From an uncultured Roseburia sp. (lineage in GTDB: Bacteria > Bacillota > Clostridia > Lachnospirales > Lachnospiraceae): DNA of 64,000 nt. The position numbers and the translations under genes were made by a program. The notes beneath the pieces were generated by a model that searched no databases, was not told the DNA's origin, and saw nothing but the letters and a program-made list of their open reading frames with translations. Where the stretch lies: assembly GCA_947649645.1 (NCBI GenBank), contig CANSSP010000013.1, forward strand, positions 1 to 64,000. The letters are read 5' to 3'. Numbering within the stretch: the stretch's first letter is position 1; each line of letters opens with the position of its first letter. Below, piece by piece: positions 26,621 through 35,259 of this stretch.

Positions 26621-28028
26621 AGGCTTCCTCCTTCCCCCACGGCAGCACAAAACCGATACGGCTTCCCTCTTCCGGTACACTCTCGATTTCCAGCCGGCTT
26701 TTGTGCAGTGCCAGTATCTCGGCGCAGAGAGCCAGGCCGAGACCCGCGCCGTTGCGGCTTCTGGAACGTGATTTGTCAATCATATAAAACGCCTTCGTAA
26801 TCTTATCCTGCTCTTCTTCCGGAATACCGACGCCATGGTCGCGGACCGTAAAACGATACCCCGTTTCCTCGCAGCTGCCTTTAACTTCGATTACACTGCC
26901 GGGTTCGGATGCCTTGCGGGCATTGTCTATCAGATTTATGAGCACTGTTCTGATCAGATCCGCCTCCGCAAAGACAACGGCCTTCTCGATGTTATACCGG
27001 ATTTCCATATCCCCGTCGCACAAAAATACTTCCCGCAGTGAATCTGAAAGCCGCTCTGCGGACATCGCCTTAGGCCGCAACGCAACGCGCCTTGCCACCA
27101 TAATATCAAGGAGGCGCACCGACATCGCCTCCAGGCGCTTTCCCTCCGTATAGATATAATTTGCAGACAAAAAACATTTCTCTTCGTCCAGCTTTCGTGA
27201 GCGGAGAAGATCCGCATATCCGATAATCGAAGTCAGCGGCGTTTTTAGTTCATGTGCAAACGCACCCACAAAATCCTCCCGCGCCTGTATCTCCTCCCTG
27301 AGCCGTCCCACATTTTCCCCCAGTGCCTCCGCCATCCGGTTAAAATCACGGGTAAGCTGACCGAGTTCATCCCCGCTGACCACCTCTGCCCGGTAGCCAT
27401 AGTCTCCCGCCGCCATCTGCCTGGTCGCATACGCCAGAATACGGATGGGTTTTGTCAGCCAGAAAGCGATAAAATGCATGATGACAGCTCCGGCGGACAG
27501 CATCAGAAGCATCATGCGCCGATAGACTTTAAATCCCATGGCGCGCTCAGCAAAAACACCCGATACATTTTTCATCGTCTCCAGATACAGCCTGCGGTCA
27601 AGCGCACCGACAACACTCCCCGTCTGAATGTAATACTGTTCCCCCAGTTTTAAAACGCGATATGCCCGGTTATTATCACTGGTCTCTCTCAGCAGTGCAT
27701 CATCGGCGTCAAACCCCTTGCTCACATAAAGTGTGTTTTTCTCCTCATCGGAAAGCCTGAGCATACGTCCGGCATTCTGACCACTGTTTTCCAGGTTTGA
27801 TGCGATCTGCTCGACGGTGTGGTCCGGCAGAACATCATATTTTGCAGGAACGTTCAGCGCGGCCGTCTCAAACGCAAAAATCAGAATGCTGTTTTCCTCC
27901 AGTGCCTGCCCGGTTTCCCTCGCCAGAGACGTCTGAAAGACATAGTTCACAAAATAAAAACCGCCGGTTCCCAGTGTAACCGCCATCACAACCATCGTCC
28001 AGAGCAAAAGCTTCAGTGAAAACTTCAT
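26601..28028 (-). CDS. Sensor histidine kinase (HisKA type)
   Basis: A 475-residue membrane kinase. TM1 about 7-29, an extracytoplasmic sensor domain of about 140 residues, TM2 about 170-192, HAMP (KPIRILAYATRQMAAGDYGYR), then the phospho-acceptor His in AFAHELKTPLTSIIGYADLL. The ATPase motifs are NLIDNARKASEPG (N box), VRDHGVGIPEEEQD (G1), and RSRNGAGLGLALC (G2). It overlaps the response-regulator gene by 4 bases (ATGA) and has RBS GGAGGTGCC. Signal unknown; the cassette with a deacetylase suggests a cell-envelope stimulus. Confidence 0.93.
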   Translation of the reverse strand: MKFSLKLLLWTMVVMAVTLGTGGFYFVNYVFQTSLARETGQALEENSILIFAFETAALNVPAKYDVLPDHTVEQIASNLENSGQNAGRMLRLSDEEKNTLYVSKGFDADDALLRETSDNNRAYRVLKLGEQYYIQTGSVVGALDRRLYLETMKNVSGVFAERAMGFKVYRRMMLLMLSAGAVIMHFIAFWLTKPIRILAYATRQMAAGDYGYRAEVVSGDELGQLTRDFNRMAEALGENVGRLREEIQAREDFVGAFAHELKTPLTSIIGYADLLRSRKLDEEKCFLSANYIYTEGKRLEAMSVRLLDIMVARRVALRPKAMSAERLSDSLREVFLCDGDMEIRYNIEKAVVFAEADLIRTVLINLIDNARKASEPGSVIEVKGSCEETGYRFTVRDHGVGIPEEEQDKITKAFYMIDKSRSRSRNGAGLGLALCAEILALHKSRLEIESVPEEGSRIGFVLPWGKEEACEKEGS

Positions 28029-28684
28029 GACGGCACCTCCAGACGGTATCCTACCTTATATACCGCGACAAGCTTCCGCTCCCATCCCAGCTTTTTGCGC
28101 AGGCGCTGCACATGAAGATCCAGCGTCCGGCTGTCGCCCGAGTACTCTTCCCCCCACACTTTCTCGTAGAGCGTTTCCCGAAACAACGCGATGTTTTTAT
28201 TTTTTACGAACAAAACCAGCAGTCCGAACTCCTTATTCGTCAGTTCTACCGCCTCACCCGCCCTGGCTGCCTTGCGCGCCTCCACATCCACAACGACATC
28301 CCCGACGGAAAGAAACCTGTCCGTTTTATTGTAGCGGCGCAGAACCGCCTCAACGCGGGCCGTCAGCTCCACCACATCAAAAGGCTTCACCAGATAATCG
28401 TCAGCGCCAAGCTTTAAACCTTTTACCCGATCCCGTACCTCATGTTTTGCCGTGATAAAAATAACGGGAATCCCCAGCGGGCGGATATACTCCATCACCT
28501 CATAGCCATCTGCACCGGGAAGCATGACATCCAGCAGAATAAGATCGAACGGCTCTTTTTCAAGCCTCTCCACTGCCGCCAGACCGTCCTGTACCGCCAG
28601 GCAGCGATATCCCGCCGCCGAAAGGTTCAGATCGATCAGATCACAGATCGGTTTTTCATCGTCCACGATCAGTATCTTTATCAT
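28025..28684 (-). CDS. OmpR/PhoB-family response regulator
   Basis: A 219-residue DNA-binding regulator. Receiver domain: acidic pair VDDEKP near residue 9-12, phospho-Asp in LILLDVMLPGADG, Thr/Lys in VIFITAKHEVRDR and LVKPFD. The C-terminal winged helix has VELTNKEFGLLVLFVKN and the recognition region DSRTLDLHVQRLRKKLG. Start at 28684 (MIKILIVDDE) is preceded by GGGGGT at good spacing; a longer start at 28699 is possible but lacks a site. It sits between the VCBS-like gene (4-base overlap) and its kinase (4-base overlap). The repeats at 25765-25804 are a good candidate target. Confidence 0.93.
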   Translation of the reverse strand: MIKILIVDDEKPICDLIDLNLSAAGYRCLAVQDGLAAVERLEKEPFDLILLDVMLPGADGYEVMEYIRPLGIPVIFITAKHEVRDRVKGLKLGADDYLVKPFDVVELTARVEAVLRRYNKTDRFLSVGDVVVDVEARKAARAGEAVELTNKEFGLLVLFVKNKNIALFRETLYEKVWGEEYSGDSRTLDLHVQRLRKKLGWERKLVAVYKVGYRLEVPS

Positions 28685-29844
28685 TGTGCAGACCCCCATC
28701 CCCAGTATGCCCTCGCCTTTTCCACAAGTTCTGCCACCGTATCTTCATCACTGCATAAGACCGATTCCTTTACTTTCGTATCCGCATAAAATCCGCCGGT
28801 CCTCTGATAATAAATGGAATAATCGCTCTCGATAACCGGAATATTGTCATCCCCGACCGTGCTGTAGCGTGCCAGAACCAGAATATCCTTCATGCCATCC
28901 CCGTCGATATCACGACAGGCTATCCCCTTCAGCGCGTAGAGGTTATCGTAATCCCCCATCGGCTGAAAGCTCCATACAATAGCCCCTTCATCATTGACAA
29001 GATAGATCATAAATGTCGCGTAGCTGGCCATCGTATAACTTCCCGGCACAACATAAAGCCGCCCCAGTTTTTCAAACTGTCTGGGATAACACTGCTCCGC
29101 AGCGATCACAAATCCATTGTCTGTAAGCTCCTCCTTCGTGGCCGCCGTATAGAGAAATTCTGTGGATTGCCCGTCTCTTACAAACGCAATAATGCTATCC
29201 ACACTCTTATTCATACCAAACCGGTTGATTTTATCGGAGATACGGTAATCGCGGTAAAATCCCGTCTCATTCTGAAACAGAATGTCCCCGATTCTGTACT
29301 CTGTGCCTGCGTAAGCGCCCTCCTGGCTGACGCATCTGGCGATAAAAATAATATCGATCAGCCCGTCTCCGTTCAGATCCTGAAACGCGACGGCGGATAT
29401 CCCTCTCACGGACTGCTGAAGCGCCCCGATCCTTGTAACGTTAGCCTCCACCTGATCTGTATAACCTGCCACTGTCCCGTCCTCATCTGCAAAAAAGAAA
29501 ACAAGGCGATGGTATTGTTCCTCGATCGCCGGGATAAGCTCTACGCGCCCGAAACATTTCGTCTCCAGCAGGAATATCTGATCTTTCTCTATTCTGAATC
29601 CGTTTTCTTCCATATCCGACCGGTCTGTGACCTTCTTTAACCTTCTTCTGTAATCCTGGTAATCCCGAAGAAGCGCTTCTTCCTCCTGCGATGAGATGTT
29701 CCCGGACAAAAATTCTGCGCCGGGCACATGGAAAGTCTCTGCGGCGGGCACAGCCGCCGGCACAGGCATCCCTGCTATCCACACAGTCCCCGCAATGACA
29801 AGAATCACGACTGTAATCGAAATCCATATTCTTTCGTTTTTCAC
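28681..29844 (-). CDS. Membrane-anchored VCBS/FG-GAP-repeat-like protein
   Basis: A 387-residue protein with a single hydrophobic segment at about residues 6-25 and a large exported domain. It contains two DxDGDG-type calcium-loop motifs, FQDLNGDGLIDIIFIARC (about 160-177) and CRDIDGDGMKDILVLARY (about 315-332), each followed by a beta strand, as in VCBS/FG-GAP beta-propeller repeats. The rest is unfamiliar. I prefer GTG 29844 (VKNERIWIS) because AGCAGG lies seven bases upstream; GTG at 29853 touches that site. Its stop overlaps the response-regulator gene by 4 bases, so it is the first gene of this operon. It could be an extracellular sensor accessory; that is inference. Confidence 0.8.
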   Translation of the reverse strand: MKNERIWISITVVILVIAGTVWIAGMPVPAAVPAAETFHVPGAEFLSGNISSQEEEALLRDYQDYRRRLKKVTDRSDMEENGFRIEKDQIFLLETKCFGRVELIPAIEEQYHRLVFFFADEDGTVAGYTDQVEANVTRIGALQQSVRGISAVAFQDLNGDGLIDIIFIARCVSQEGAYAGTEYRIGDILFQNETGFYRDYRISDKINRFGMNKSVDSIIAFVRDGQSTEFLYTAATKEELTDNGFVIAAEQCYPRQFEKLGRLYVVPGSYTMASYATFMIYLVNDEGAIVWSFQPMGDYDNLYALKGIACRDIDGDGMKDILVLARYSTVGDDNIPVIESDYSIYYQRTGGFYADTKVKESVLCSDEDTVAELVEKARAYWGWGSAQ

Positions 29845-29862
29845 CCCGCACACCTGCTAATG

Positions 29863-29893
29863 ACAAAAATATCCCTGCAGATACCCGCAGGGA
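29863..29893 (-). terminator. Terminator after divIC
   Basis: Minus strand CCCTGC-(8-base loop)-GCAGGG followed by ATATTTTTG, 8 bases beyond the divIC stop. It divides the hup-divIC operon from the VCBS/two-component operon, which begins only 20 bases later, so partial read-through or a promoter inside divIC is implied. Confidence 0.7.
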
Positions 29894-29900
29894 CACGATG

Positions 29901-30203
29901 TCACTTCTTTTCTTTAAATATAATTTCATTCCCATAAGCAAGTCCCAGCTTGCTCCTGGCAATATCTTCCACATACTGCTGGGACATCGTGTAACTGGCA
30001 TAATTCTCCAGCTCATTCTTCCTCGCCAGCTCGCTCTCAAGCTCCGCTTCGAGCTCCGCCTGTTTTTCCATATATTCCAGATTCTTCTGATATGTCCTCG
30101 CTGTCTGGACCGACATAACCACCATAAACGCCAGAAGAATCATGCTGATGCAGACTTTGCCCGCCCGATTGTTATTTTTTCCATGTCTTCTCATACCTGC
30201 CAC
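29901..30203 (-). CDS. divIC: Septum formation initiator family protein (DivIC/FtsB)
   Basis: Bitopic cell-division protein that links to FtsL and FtsW/PBP at the septum. The 100-residue protein has one membrane segment (about 17-35) followed by a coiled coil (QKNLEYMEKQAELEAELES) and the typical DivIC ending YVEDIARSKLGLAYGNEIIF. GTG at 30203 is preceded by GGGGATATTCGG at good spacing; ATG 9 bases later is the alternative. Position after yabP and yabQ is the same as in Bacillus, where divIC follows yabQ. Confidence 0.92.
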   Translation of the reverse strand: MAGMRRHGKNNNRAGKVCISMILLAFMVVMSVQTARTYQKNLEYMEKQAELEAELESELARKNELENYASYTMSQQYVEDIARSKLGLAYGNEIIFKEKK

Positions 30204-30224
30204 CCGAATATCCCCATATCCCCG

Positions 30225-30677
30225 TCATCGCTTGCTCAGCCCTATTTTAACTGCTTTCATAAATTTTTTCAATTGTTTTCTGATAAAGCCTGCTGTTTTT
30301 TTCCAGATACGCCAGTATGGCCGCAGAAAAAAAGTACCTGTTTTCCTTATAAATCCCAGAACCGCTTTTATGATCCGCACATTGATCCGCACGACAAACC
30401 GGCTGAGCACAAGGAGATACACAAGCATTCCAAGAACAACCCCGCCAAGCGCAAATCCGCGCACCATGCCGTCGTTCTCCCGGTAAATCATCACAAAAAC
30501 AACGCCGGTACAGATAAGCCAGTAAATAAAATCCTCCACGCCAATCCAGATCGCTCCATGCGGGATGATTCTCCGGAAAATACGGAGGATATCGTACAGA
30601 AAAAACAGGCCTGCCCCGGCCAGTACCGCCGCGCCGAGAATGGTCGCCTCCTGACCGATCGTCTCACTGACCGTCAT
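30225..30677 (-). CDS. yabQ: Spore cortex biosynthesis protein YabQ
   Basis: Membrane protein required for spore cortex formation in Bacillus. The 150-residue protein has four hydrophobic segments; the N-terminal half (LFFLYDILRIFRRII, then VEDFIYWLICTGVVFVMIYREN, GMVRGFALGGVVLGMLVY) is the conserved YabQ domain. Residues after 110 are basic and amphipathic. Its ATG overlaps the yabP stop by one base (TGATG), so the two are translationally coupled. Confidence 0.92.
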   Translation of the reverse strand: MTVSETIGQEATILGAAVLAGAGLFFLYDILRIFRRIIPHGAIWIGVEDFIYWLICTGVVFVMIYRENDGMVRGFALGGVVLGMLVYLLVLSRFVVRINVRIIKAVLGFIRKTGTFFLRPYWRIWKKTAGFIRKQLKKFMKAVKIGLSKR

Positions 30678-30967
30678 CAGCGGAACAGCCTTCCCAAAAA
30701 GGACTCTGCCTGTTTTCCCGCATTTTTCACATCCGAGTAGGTAAGGGAATCAATTCTTCCCTCTATATCGATCTCTCCCTTTTCCAGGCTCAGCCTGTTT
30801 ACATGCAGATCATGTCCCTTAATCAGAAGCATACCAAGTTCTGTCTCAAGCAGGATCTCCGCCACATCAAAAGAGAGAACATCCACCACGCCACTGAACG
30901 CACCGTTTTTTCTGTTTGCCAGCAGTACTTTATGCGATGCCGTCGCACTGTTGTTTCTATCTTCCAT
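30677..30967 (-). CDS. yabP: Sporulation protein YabP
   Basis: A 96-residue beta-rich protein of the YabP/YqfC family, needed for spore cortex formation and acting with YabQ at the outer forespore membrane. Family motifs: HKVLLANRKNGAFSGVVDVLSFD, then LLIKGHDLHVNRLSLEKGEIDIEGRI in two parts, and LTYSDV. The strong ribosome binding site GGGGAGGG lies before ATG. It starts 175 bases downstream of rqcP; the gap (30968-31142) shows only a GC-rich stretch and no clear promoter. Confidence 0.93.
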   Translation of the reverse strand: MEDRNNSATASHKVLLANRKNGAFSGVVDVLSFDVAEILLETELGMLLIKGHDLHVNRLSLEKGEIDIEGRIDSLTYSDVKNAGKQAESFLGRLFR

Positions 30968-31142
30968 AAAAACCCTCCCCGGAGCCGATTTTGGGAAGGC
31001 ACCGCGCCCGAAATGTCTGATTCCGGCGGCGATTCAGATTTGTGGCTCCGGCACAAAACCGGGTGTGACAAAAGCGGTCGGGCTTATTTTCACACCAGCC
31101 TCCCTCCGATCATATAATAATTATATTGGGAGGTGTCCGGCT

Positions 31143-31385
31143 TTATGCCAGATATTCAAACAAATCTTTTGCCTCTTCTTTTTTTGTCGTGTCCGCCAGG
31201 GCAAGTACACGGACCTTCACACTCTTTGTCCCAAAGCCGACCTCAATCACATCTCCCACTTTTACGCTCACAGATGCCTTGGCCGGTCTGCCGTTCACCG
31301 AGACCCGCCCCGCGTCGCACGCCTCGTTTGCGACTGTCCGCCTTTTGATCAGACGCGATACTTTTAAAAATTTGTCCAGTCTCAT
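31143..31385 (-). CDS. rqcP: S4-domain RNA-binding protein RqcP (YabO/Hsp15-like)
   Basis: An 80-residue S4 protein. In Bacillus RqcP (YabO) binds the 50S subunit and works with RqcH in C-terminal poly-alanine tailing of stalled nascent chains. The S4 signature MRLDKFLKVSRLIKRRTVAN is followed by AGRVSVNGRPAKAS and VKVGDVIEV. ATG 31385 has GGGGAAAA before it and gives the family-typical start MRLDKFLK; six extra residues upstream are not needed. Order hup-rqcP-yabP-yabQ-divIC matches other Firmicutes. Confidence 0.92.
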   Translation of the reverse strand: MRLDKFLKVSRLIKRRTVANEACDAGRVSVNGRPAKASVSVKVGDVIEVGFGTKSVKVRVLALADTTKKEEAKDLFEYLA

Positions 31386-31511
31386 TTTTCCCCATCCTTT
31401 CACAATACTGCCTCAGCCGCCTTTCCGCCAGCTTACAGTGAAACGAAAAGAGCAGATCTCCGCAGGCGGCGGAATCCACTCTTTACATCAGCTCTATGTG
31501 AAAATGAAACA

Positions 31512-31787
31512 TTAGTCATTGATCATATCTTTTAAAGCTTTCCCCGCTTTAAACTTCGGAGCCTTTGATGCCGGAATCGTCATCTCCTCGCGTGTCTGCG
31601 GATTTCTGCCGACTCTCTCTGCTCTTTCCGATACCTCAAACGTACCAAACCCGACTAACTGAATCTTTTCACCTTTTTTTAATTCCTCAGCGATAACATC
31701 TGTGAAAGCCTTCAATGCAGCTTCTGCATCTTTCTTACTGATCTCCGCTCTCTCAGCCATCGCTGTAACCAGTTCTGCTTTGTTCAT
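31512..31787 (-). CDS. hup: DNA-binding protein HU
   Basis: Histone-like dimeric DNA-bending protein, 91 residues. Features: MNKAELVTAMAERAEISKKDAE helix pair, VQLVGFGTFEV-type central motif (here IQLVGFGTFEVSERAERVGRNP) and a C-terminal helix KAPKFKAGKALKDMI. RBS AGGAGGAATT. It has its own strong promoter (31859-31887) and starts the operon leading to divIC. Confidence 0.97.
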   Translation of the reverse strand: MNKAELVTAMAERAEISKKDAEAALKAFTDVIAEELKKGEKIQLVGFGTFEVSERAERVGRNPQTREEMTIPASKAPKFKAGKALKDMIND

Positions 31788-31858
31788 GTTTTAAATTCCT
31801 CCTGTGGATTTTTAAATAAAGAATCGTTAAGGTCTCTTCTGAAAACACCTACCTCCTA

Positions 31859-31887
31859 TATATACTTGTTTTCCCTTCCTTTGTCAA
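31859..31887 (-). promoter_or_regulatory. Promoter of hup
   Basis: Minus strand: perfect -35 TTGACA (31882-31887), 17-bp spacer, -10 TATATA (31859-31864). The predicted start is about 65 bases before the start codon. Strong, as expected for HU. Confidence 0.85.
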
Positions 31888-31930
31888 GGAAAATCCCCGT
31901 TTTTTCAGTTATTCCGGCCCGATAAGACAC

Positions 31931-31973
31931 GATCGGCAGCAGCCGGGTCTTTTCGGCCCGGCTGCTGCCGATC
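31931..31973. terminator. Perfect 17-bp hairpin between pgm and hup
   Basis: GATCGGCAGCAGCCGGG (31931-31947) and its exact complement (31957-31973) with a 9-base loop. It lies 15 bases past the phosphoglucomutase stop. Neither strand has a T run after it, so it is an atypical terminator or an RNA-stabilising 3' structure. Confidence 0.6.
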
Positions 31974-31987
31974 ATCACATGAAATCA

Positions 31988-33721
31988 TTACAGCATCTTA
32001 TTGATCATTGCCAGCACTTCCTTCGAGAGCGCCGCTGATTTCGCATCCGCATCTTCCATGGAAGTTCCTTTTACCCCGAGGTAGAATTTTACCTTGGGCT
32101 CCGTTCCCGACGGTCTCACACATACCCATGCGCCGTCTGTCATCTCATAATACAGTACGTTGGAAGACGGAAGACCTGTGGGGCGCACGGAACCGTCCGC
32201 CATATCCGTGACAGTGTCTTTCTTGTAATCCCGCACCGCCGTCACCTTATAAGCGCCGATCTCCTTCGGAGCATCCTTGCGCAGCGTATCCATAATCTCC
32301 TGAATCTTTGCAAGCCCCTCGATACCTTTTAAAGTGATGGAAGTCACATCATCCTTATAGTATCCGTATTTCTCATACATTGCGAGCATCGCATCCCACA
32401 GGGTCATGTTCTTCGTCTTATAATATGCAGCGGCCTCGCACAGCGCCATCGATGCGACGATCGCATCTTTATCACGCGCATAGGTTCCGGTCAGGCAGCC
32501 ATAGCTTTCTTCCATGCCAAAGAGGTATGTTCCCTTTCCGGTTTTCTCAAACTCAAGAATCTTCTGTCCGATAAATTTGAAACCGGTCAGCACTTCCACC
32601 AGCTCAATCCCATAGTGTGCCGCAATCGCGTCCGCCATATTGGTCGAGACAATGGAGCGGATAAACGCGCCATCCTCCGGAAGTCCGTGCAGCTCCTTTC
32701 TCTGTCCGATCACATAATCACCGATCAGGCACCCCGACATATTGCCGGTCAGACTGTGATATTCTCCGGTCTGTGAATCTTTGACGTAAACGCCGAGACG
32801 GTCTGCATCCGGGTCAGTAGCCAGGATCAGATCCGCATCCACCTTTTTGCCGAGCGCAAGACCCAGCTCAAACGCCTCCGCCGCTTCGGGGTTCGGATAA
32901 CTTACCGTCGGAAACTCTCCGTCCGGAAGCTCCTGCTCGGGCACAACATAGACATTGGGGAAGCCCAGCTCTTTTAACACGCGGCGCACCGGGATATTTC
33001 CTGTTCCGTGGAGCGGAGAATATACGATCTTCATATCCGCTCCGACTTTATCGATGCAGTCCTGGTGAAGTACGAGCTTCTTTAATTCATCGATATACGG
33101 GTCATCGATATCCGCCCCGATCACCTGATAGAGACCGGCCTCCTTTGCCTCCTCAAGAGGCATCGTCTTAACTGTCGCGTAATCTGTCACTGCACGTACC
33201 TTGTCCATAATTCCGGTATCGTGCGGCGGCGTGATCTGTGCACCGTCCTCCCAGTATACCTTATATCCATTGTACTCCGGCGGATTGTGGCTGGCTGTGA
33301 TATTGATACCTGCCGTACATCCAAGTCTGCGCACCGCGTAGGAGAGTTCCGGCGTCGGCCTCAGCGATTCAAACACGTAAGCCTTGATGCCGTTCGCCGC
33401 AAGGCAGAGCGCTGCCTCATCCGCAAACTCCGGCGACATCCTTCTGGAATCATAGGCGATCGCCACACCTTTCGCCTGCGCGCCGACTTCTGCGATGTAG
33501 TTCGCAAGGCCCTGCGTTGCCTTGCGCACCGTATAAATATTCATGCGGTTCGTCCCGGCCCCGATCACGCCTCTTAAGCCCGCCGTACCAAATTCCAGGT
33601 CCATGTAAAAGCGCTCTTCAATCTCCTTCTCGTCACCGGCTATGCTTTTAAGCTCTTCCCGTGTCGCCTCGTCAAAATACGGATTGTTCAGCCACGCCTC
33701 ATACGTCTCCCTATAACCCAT
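31988..33721 (-). CDS. pgcA: Phosphoglucomutase / phosphomannomutase (alpha-D-phosphohexomutase)
   Basis: Interconverts glucose-1-phosphate and glucose-6-phosphate (or the mannose pair), supplying UDP-glucose for glycolipid anchors and wall polymers. 577 residues, like Bacillus PgcA. The phosphoserine loop is INITASHNPPEYNGYK at about residue 140-155, the metal loop LATDPDADRLGVYV at about 305, sugar loop GMEESYG and the phosphate-binding loop VRPSGTEPKVKFYL near the C-terminus. RBS AGGAGGAAGAG. Single gene with its own promoter and a hairpin after it. An LTA-synthase-like gene occurs at 47.7 kb, a possible user of the product. Confidence 0.94.
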   Translation of the reverse strand: MGYRETYEAWLNNPYFDEATREELKSIAGDEKEIEERFYMDLEFGTAGLRGVIGAGTNRMNIYTVRKATQGLANYIAEVGAQAKGVAIAYDSRRMSPEFADEAALCLAANGIKAYVFESLRPTPELSYAVRRLGCTAGINITASHNPPEYNGYKVYWEDGAQITPPHDTGIMDKVRAVTDYATVKTMPLEEAKEAGLYQVIGADIDDPYIDELKKLVLHQDCIDKVGADMKIVYSPLHGTGNIPVRRVLKELGFPNVYVVPEQELPDGEFPTVSYPNPEAAEAFELGLALGKKVDADLILATDPDADRLGVYVKDSQTGEYHSLTGNMSGCLIGDYVIGQRKELHGLPEDGAFIRSIVSTNMADAIAAHYGIELVEVLTGFKFIGQKILEFEKTGKGTYLFGMEESYGCLTGTYARDKDAIVASMALCEAAAYYKTKNMTLWDAMLAMYEKYGYYKDDVTSITLKGIEGLAKIQEIMDTLRKDAPKEIGAYKVTAVRDYKKDTVTDMADGSVRPTGLPSSNVLYYEMTDGAWVCVRPSGTEPKVKFYLGVKGTSMEDADAKSAALSKEVLAMINKML

Positions 33722-33802
33722 TTTCTCTTCCTCCTATACATCAATTTTCTGTCCCGCAGATATCCGGATGCATGCCGCCCTGGATATAACTGCCATACCA
33801 CT

Positions 33803-33831
33803 ATCATATCTTCGTTTTGCCGATTTTTCAA
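33803..33831 (-). promoter_or_regulatory. Promoter of the phosphoglucomutase gene
   Basis: Minus strand: -35 TTGAAA (33826-33831), 17-bp spacer, -10 TATGAT (33803-33808). It begins close to the end of the upstream lipoprotein gene (stop at 33850). Confidence 0.75.
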
Positions 33832-33849
33832 GTATTATTGCTTTCAAAA

Positions 33850-35220
33850 TCAGTTCTTATCAATAAACAGCTTCAACAGCTTACCGATCGTGGACAGATA
33901 ATCCGCGGACGACTCTTCCTCATCATCCAGCAGCCCGTCCACAACGGCATCAAGCTCTGCCTGATCTGTAATATTATCCAGGGAATTGTCTGCGTTTCCT
34001 GTACCTGTGCCATTCCCTGTACCGTTCCCTCCGGTACGGTTGCCTGCGCGGCTTCCCGCAAGGCTGCCCGCTTTTCCTTTTCCGGTCGACGCCGCCTGGG
34101 TGGCGGATTCGCTTTCCTCCCCCTTTTCCTCAGATTCCTGCTTTTCGCCCCCGGAAGTAAAATCTTCTCCGGTCAGTCCGATCACAATCGTTGCCTCCTC
34201 CGAATTGACAAACAGCTTTTTGGTATATGGCTCGTAGGAGTCCGCCGTCACCGTTATCGTGTGAATCCCATATTTTAGCGGAATCACTTCGCTGTAATCG
34301 ACCACCTGCCCGTCAATCTGTAAGACGGCCCCCAGAACATCCACCGCAAACAGGATATTTCCATACTTCGGTCCCTCTCCTTTGAGCGTGTCCAGATCCA
34401 GCGTAAACTCTTCTCCACGTCTGATCTCCACCTCGGTGCTGCCCCCGTATCCGTCGTTTGCAACCGTAACCAGATACGTTCCTTCCGCAATGTCAAGCGT
34501 CATCGGACCTGTGATCTCCGAGAAAATACTGTCCCCGATCTGAATAAAACTGCCGTCAAACAACTCTGTATTCGTAAGCTTCAGGGCCCCGTGTCCGGTC
34601 GTGACGGAAATCGACAGGATTTTCCGTCCCTTTCCGATTACACGCAGCGTATCCAGACTGGTAAGCTCTGAGAGCTCCTGGGATTTTCCGTCCGAATTGA
34701 CAAACAGCGACTCGTCATAAGAGTATTTTGTGTCCGCGATCGCAAAAACTCCCCGCTCCTCGTCCACAGAGTAGCGGGTGACGTCCGGATATTCCCATAC
34801 CTCATCGGAAATCTGTACCTTCAGCACTTTTCCTTTTGGATCCTTCTCCCCGATCGTAATAATCCGCCCCGGATCAAAACAGGAAACGGTCGTGCGGTTC
34901 CCATATTTGTCAAGAAACTGTGTCGCCAATGTGTAATAATACATATACTGTTTTCCCGAGGCAAGCTGTTCTAAGATCAGACATTCCTCTTTCATATCAT
35001 TGCTGGTAATCAGAAACAGCTCCGGTCCCGGCACATTTTCACCTTCGTCCTGCCCGCCGGATTCCCCGGCCTCCGTTACCCCGGCCGCCTCCTCCTGTTT
35101 CGCCCCATCCGGATAATGATAACGTCCGCCGACGAATGAACCGTCATTTCGATCTCCGCAGCCTGCGGCGAGCAGTGCACAGAGGATAGGAATATAGATT
35201 CTGAATCTCTTTCTCTTCAA
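33850..35220 (-). CDS. PEGA-like lipoprotein
   Basis: A 456-residue exported lipoprotein: signal peptide with lipobox LLAAGC, lipidated Cys at about residue 21. A polar linker, a beta-rich middle part, and at about residues 235-345 two PEGA-like surface repeats (GTYLVTVANDGYGGSTEVEI; GIHTITVTADSYEPYTKKLF). A low-complexity stretch rich in Gly, Thr and Asn (GNRTGGNGTGNGTGTGN, about 392-408) leads to an acidic C-terminal end. The start codon is TTG with GGAGAAC before it. It follows the cotS-like gene by 39 bases in the same orientation. Function unknown; PEGA domains are common on cell surfaces. Confidence 0.82.
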   Translation of the reverse strand: MKRKRFRIYIPILCALLAAGCGDRNDGSFVGGRYHYPDGAKQEEAAGVTEAGESGGQDEGENVPGPELFLITSNDMKEECLILEQLASGKQYMYYYTLATQFLDKYGNRTTVSCFDPGRIITIGEKDPKGKVLKVQISDEVWEYPDVTRYSVDEERGVFAIADTKYSYDESLFVNSDGKSQELSELTSLDTLRVIGKGRKILSISVTTGHGALKLTNTELFDGSFIQIGDSIFSEITGPMTLDIAEGTYLVTVANDGYGGSTEVEIRRGEEFTLDLDTLKGEGPKYGNILFAVDVLGAVLQIDGQVVDYSEVIPLKYGIHTITVTADSYEPYTKKLFVNSEEATIVIGLTGEDFTSGGEKQESEEKGEESESATQAASTGKGKAGSLAGSRAGNRTGGNGTGNGTGTGNADNSLDNITDQAELDAVVDGLLDDEEESSADYLSTIGKLLKLFIDKN

Positions 35221-35259
35221 TCGTATGTTCTCCTTTATCCGTAACCTGTAAGCCAGAAG

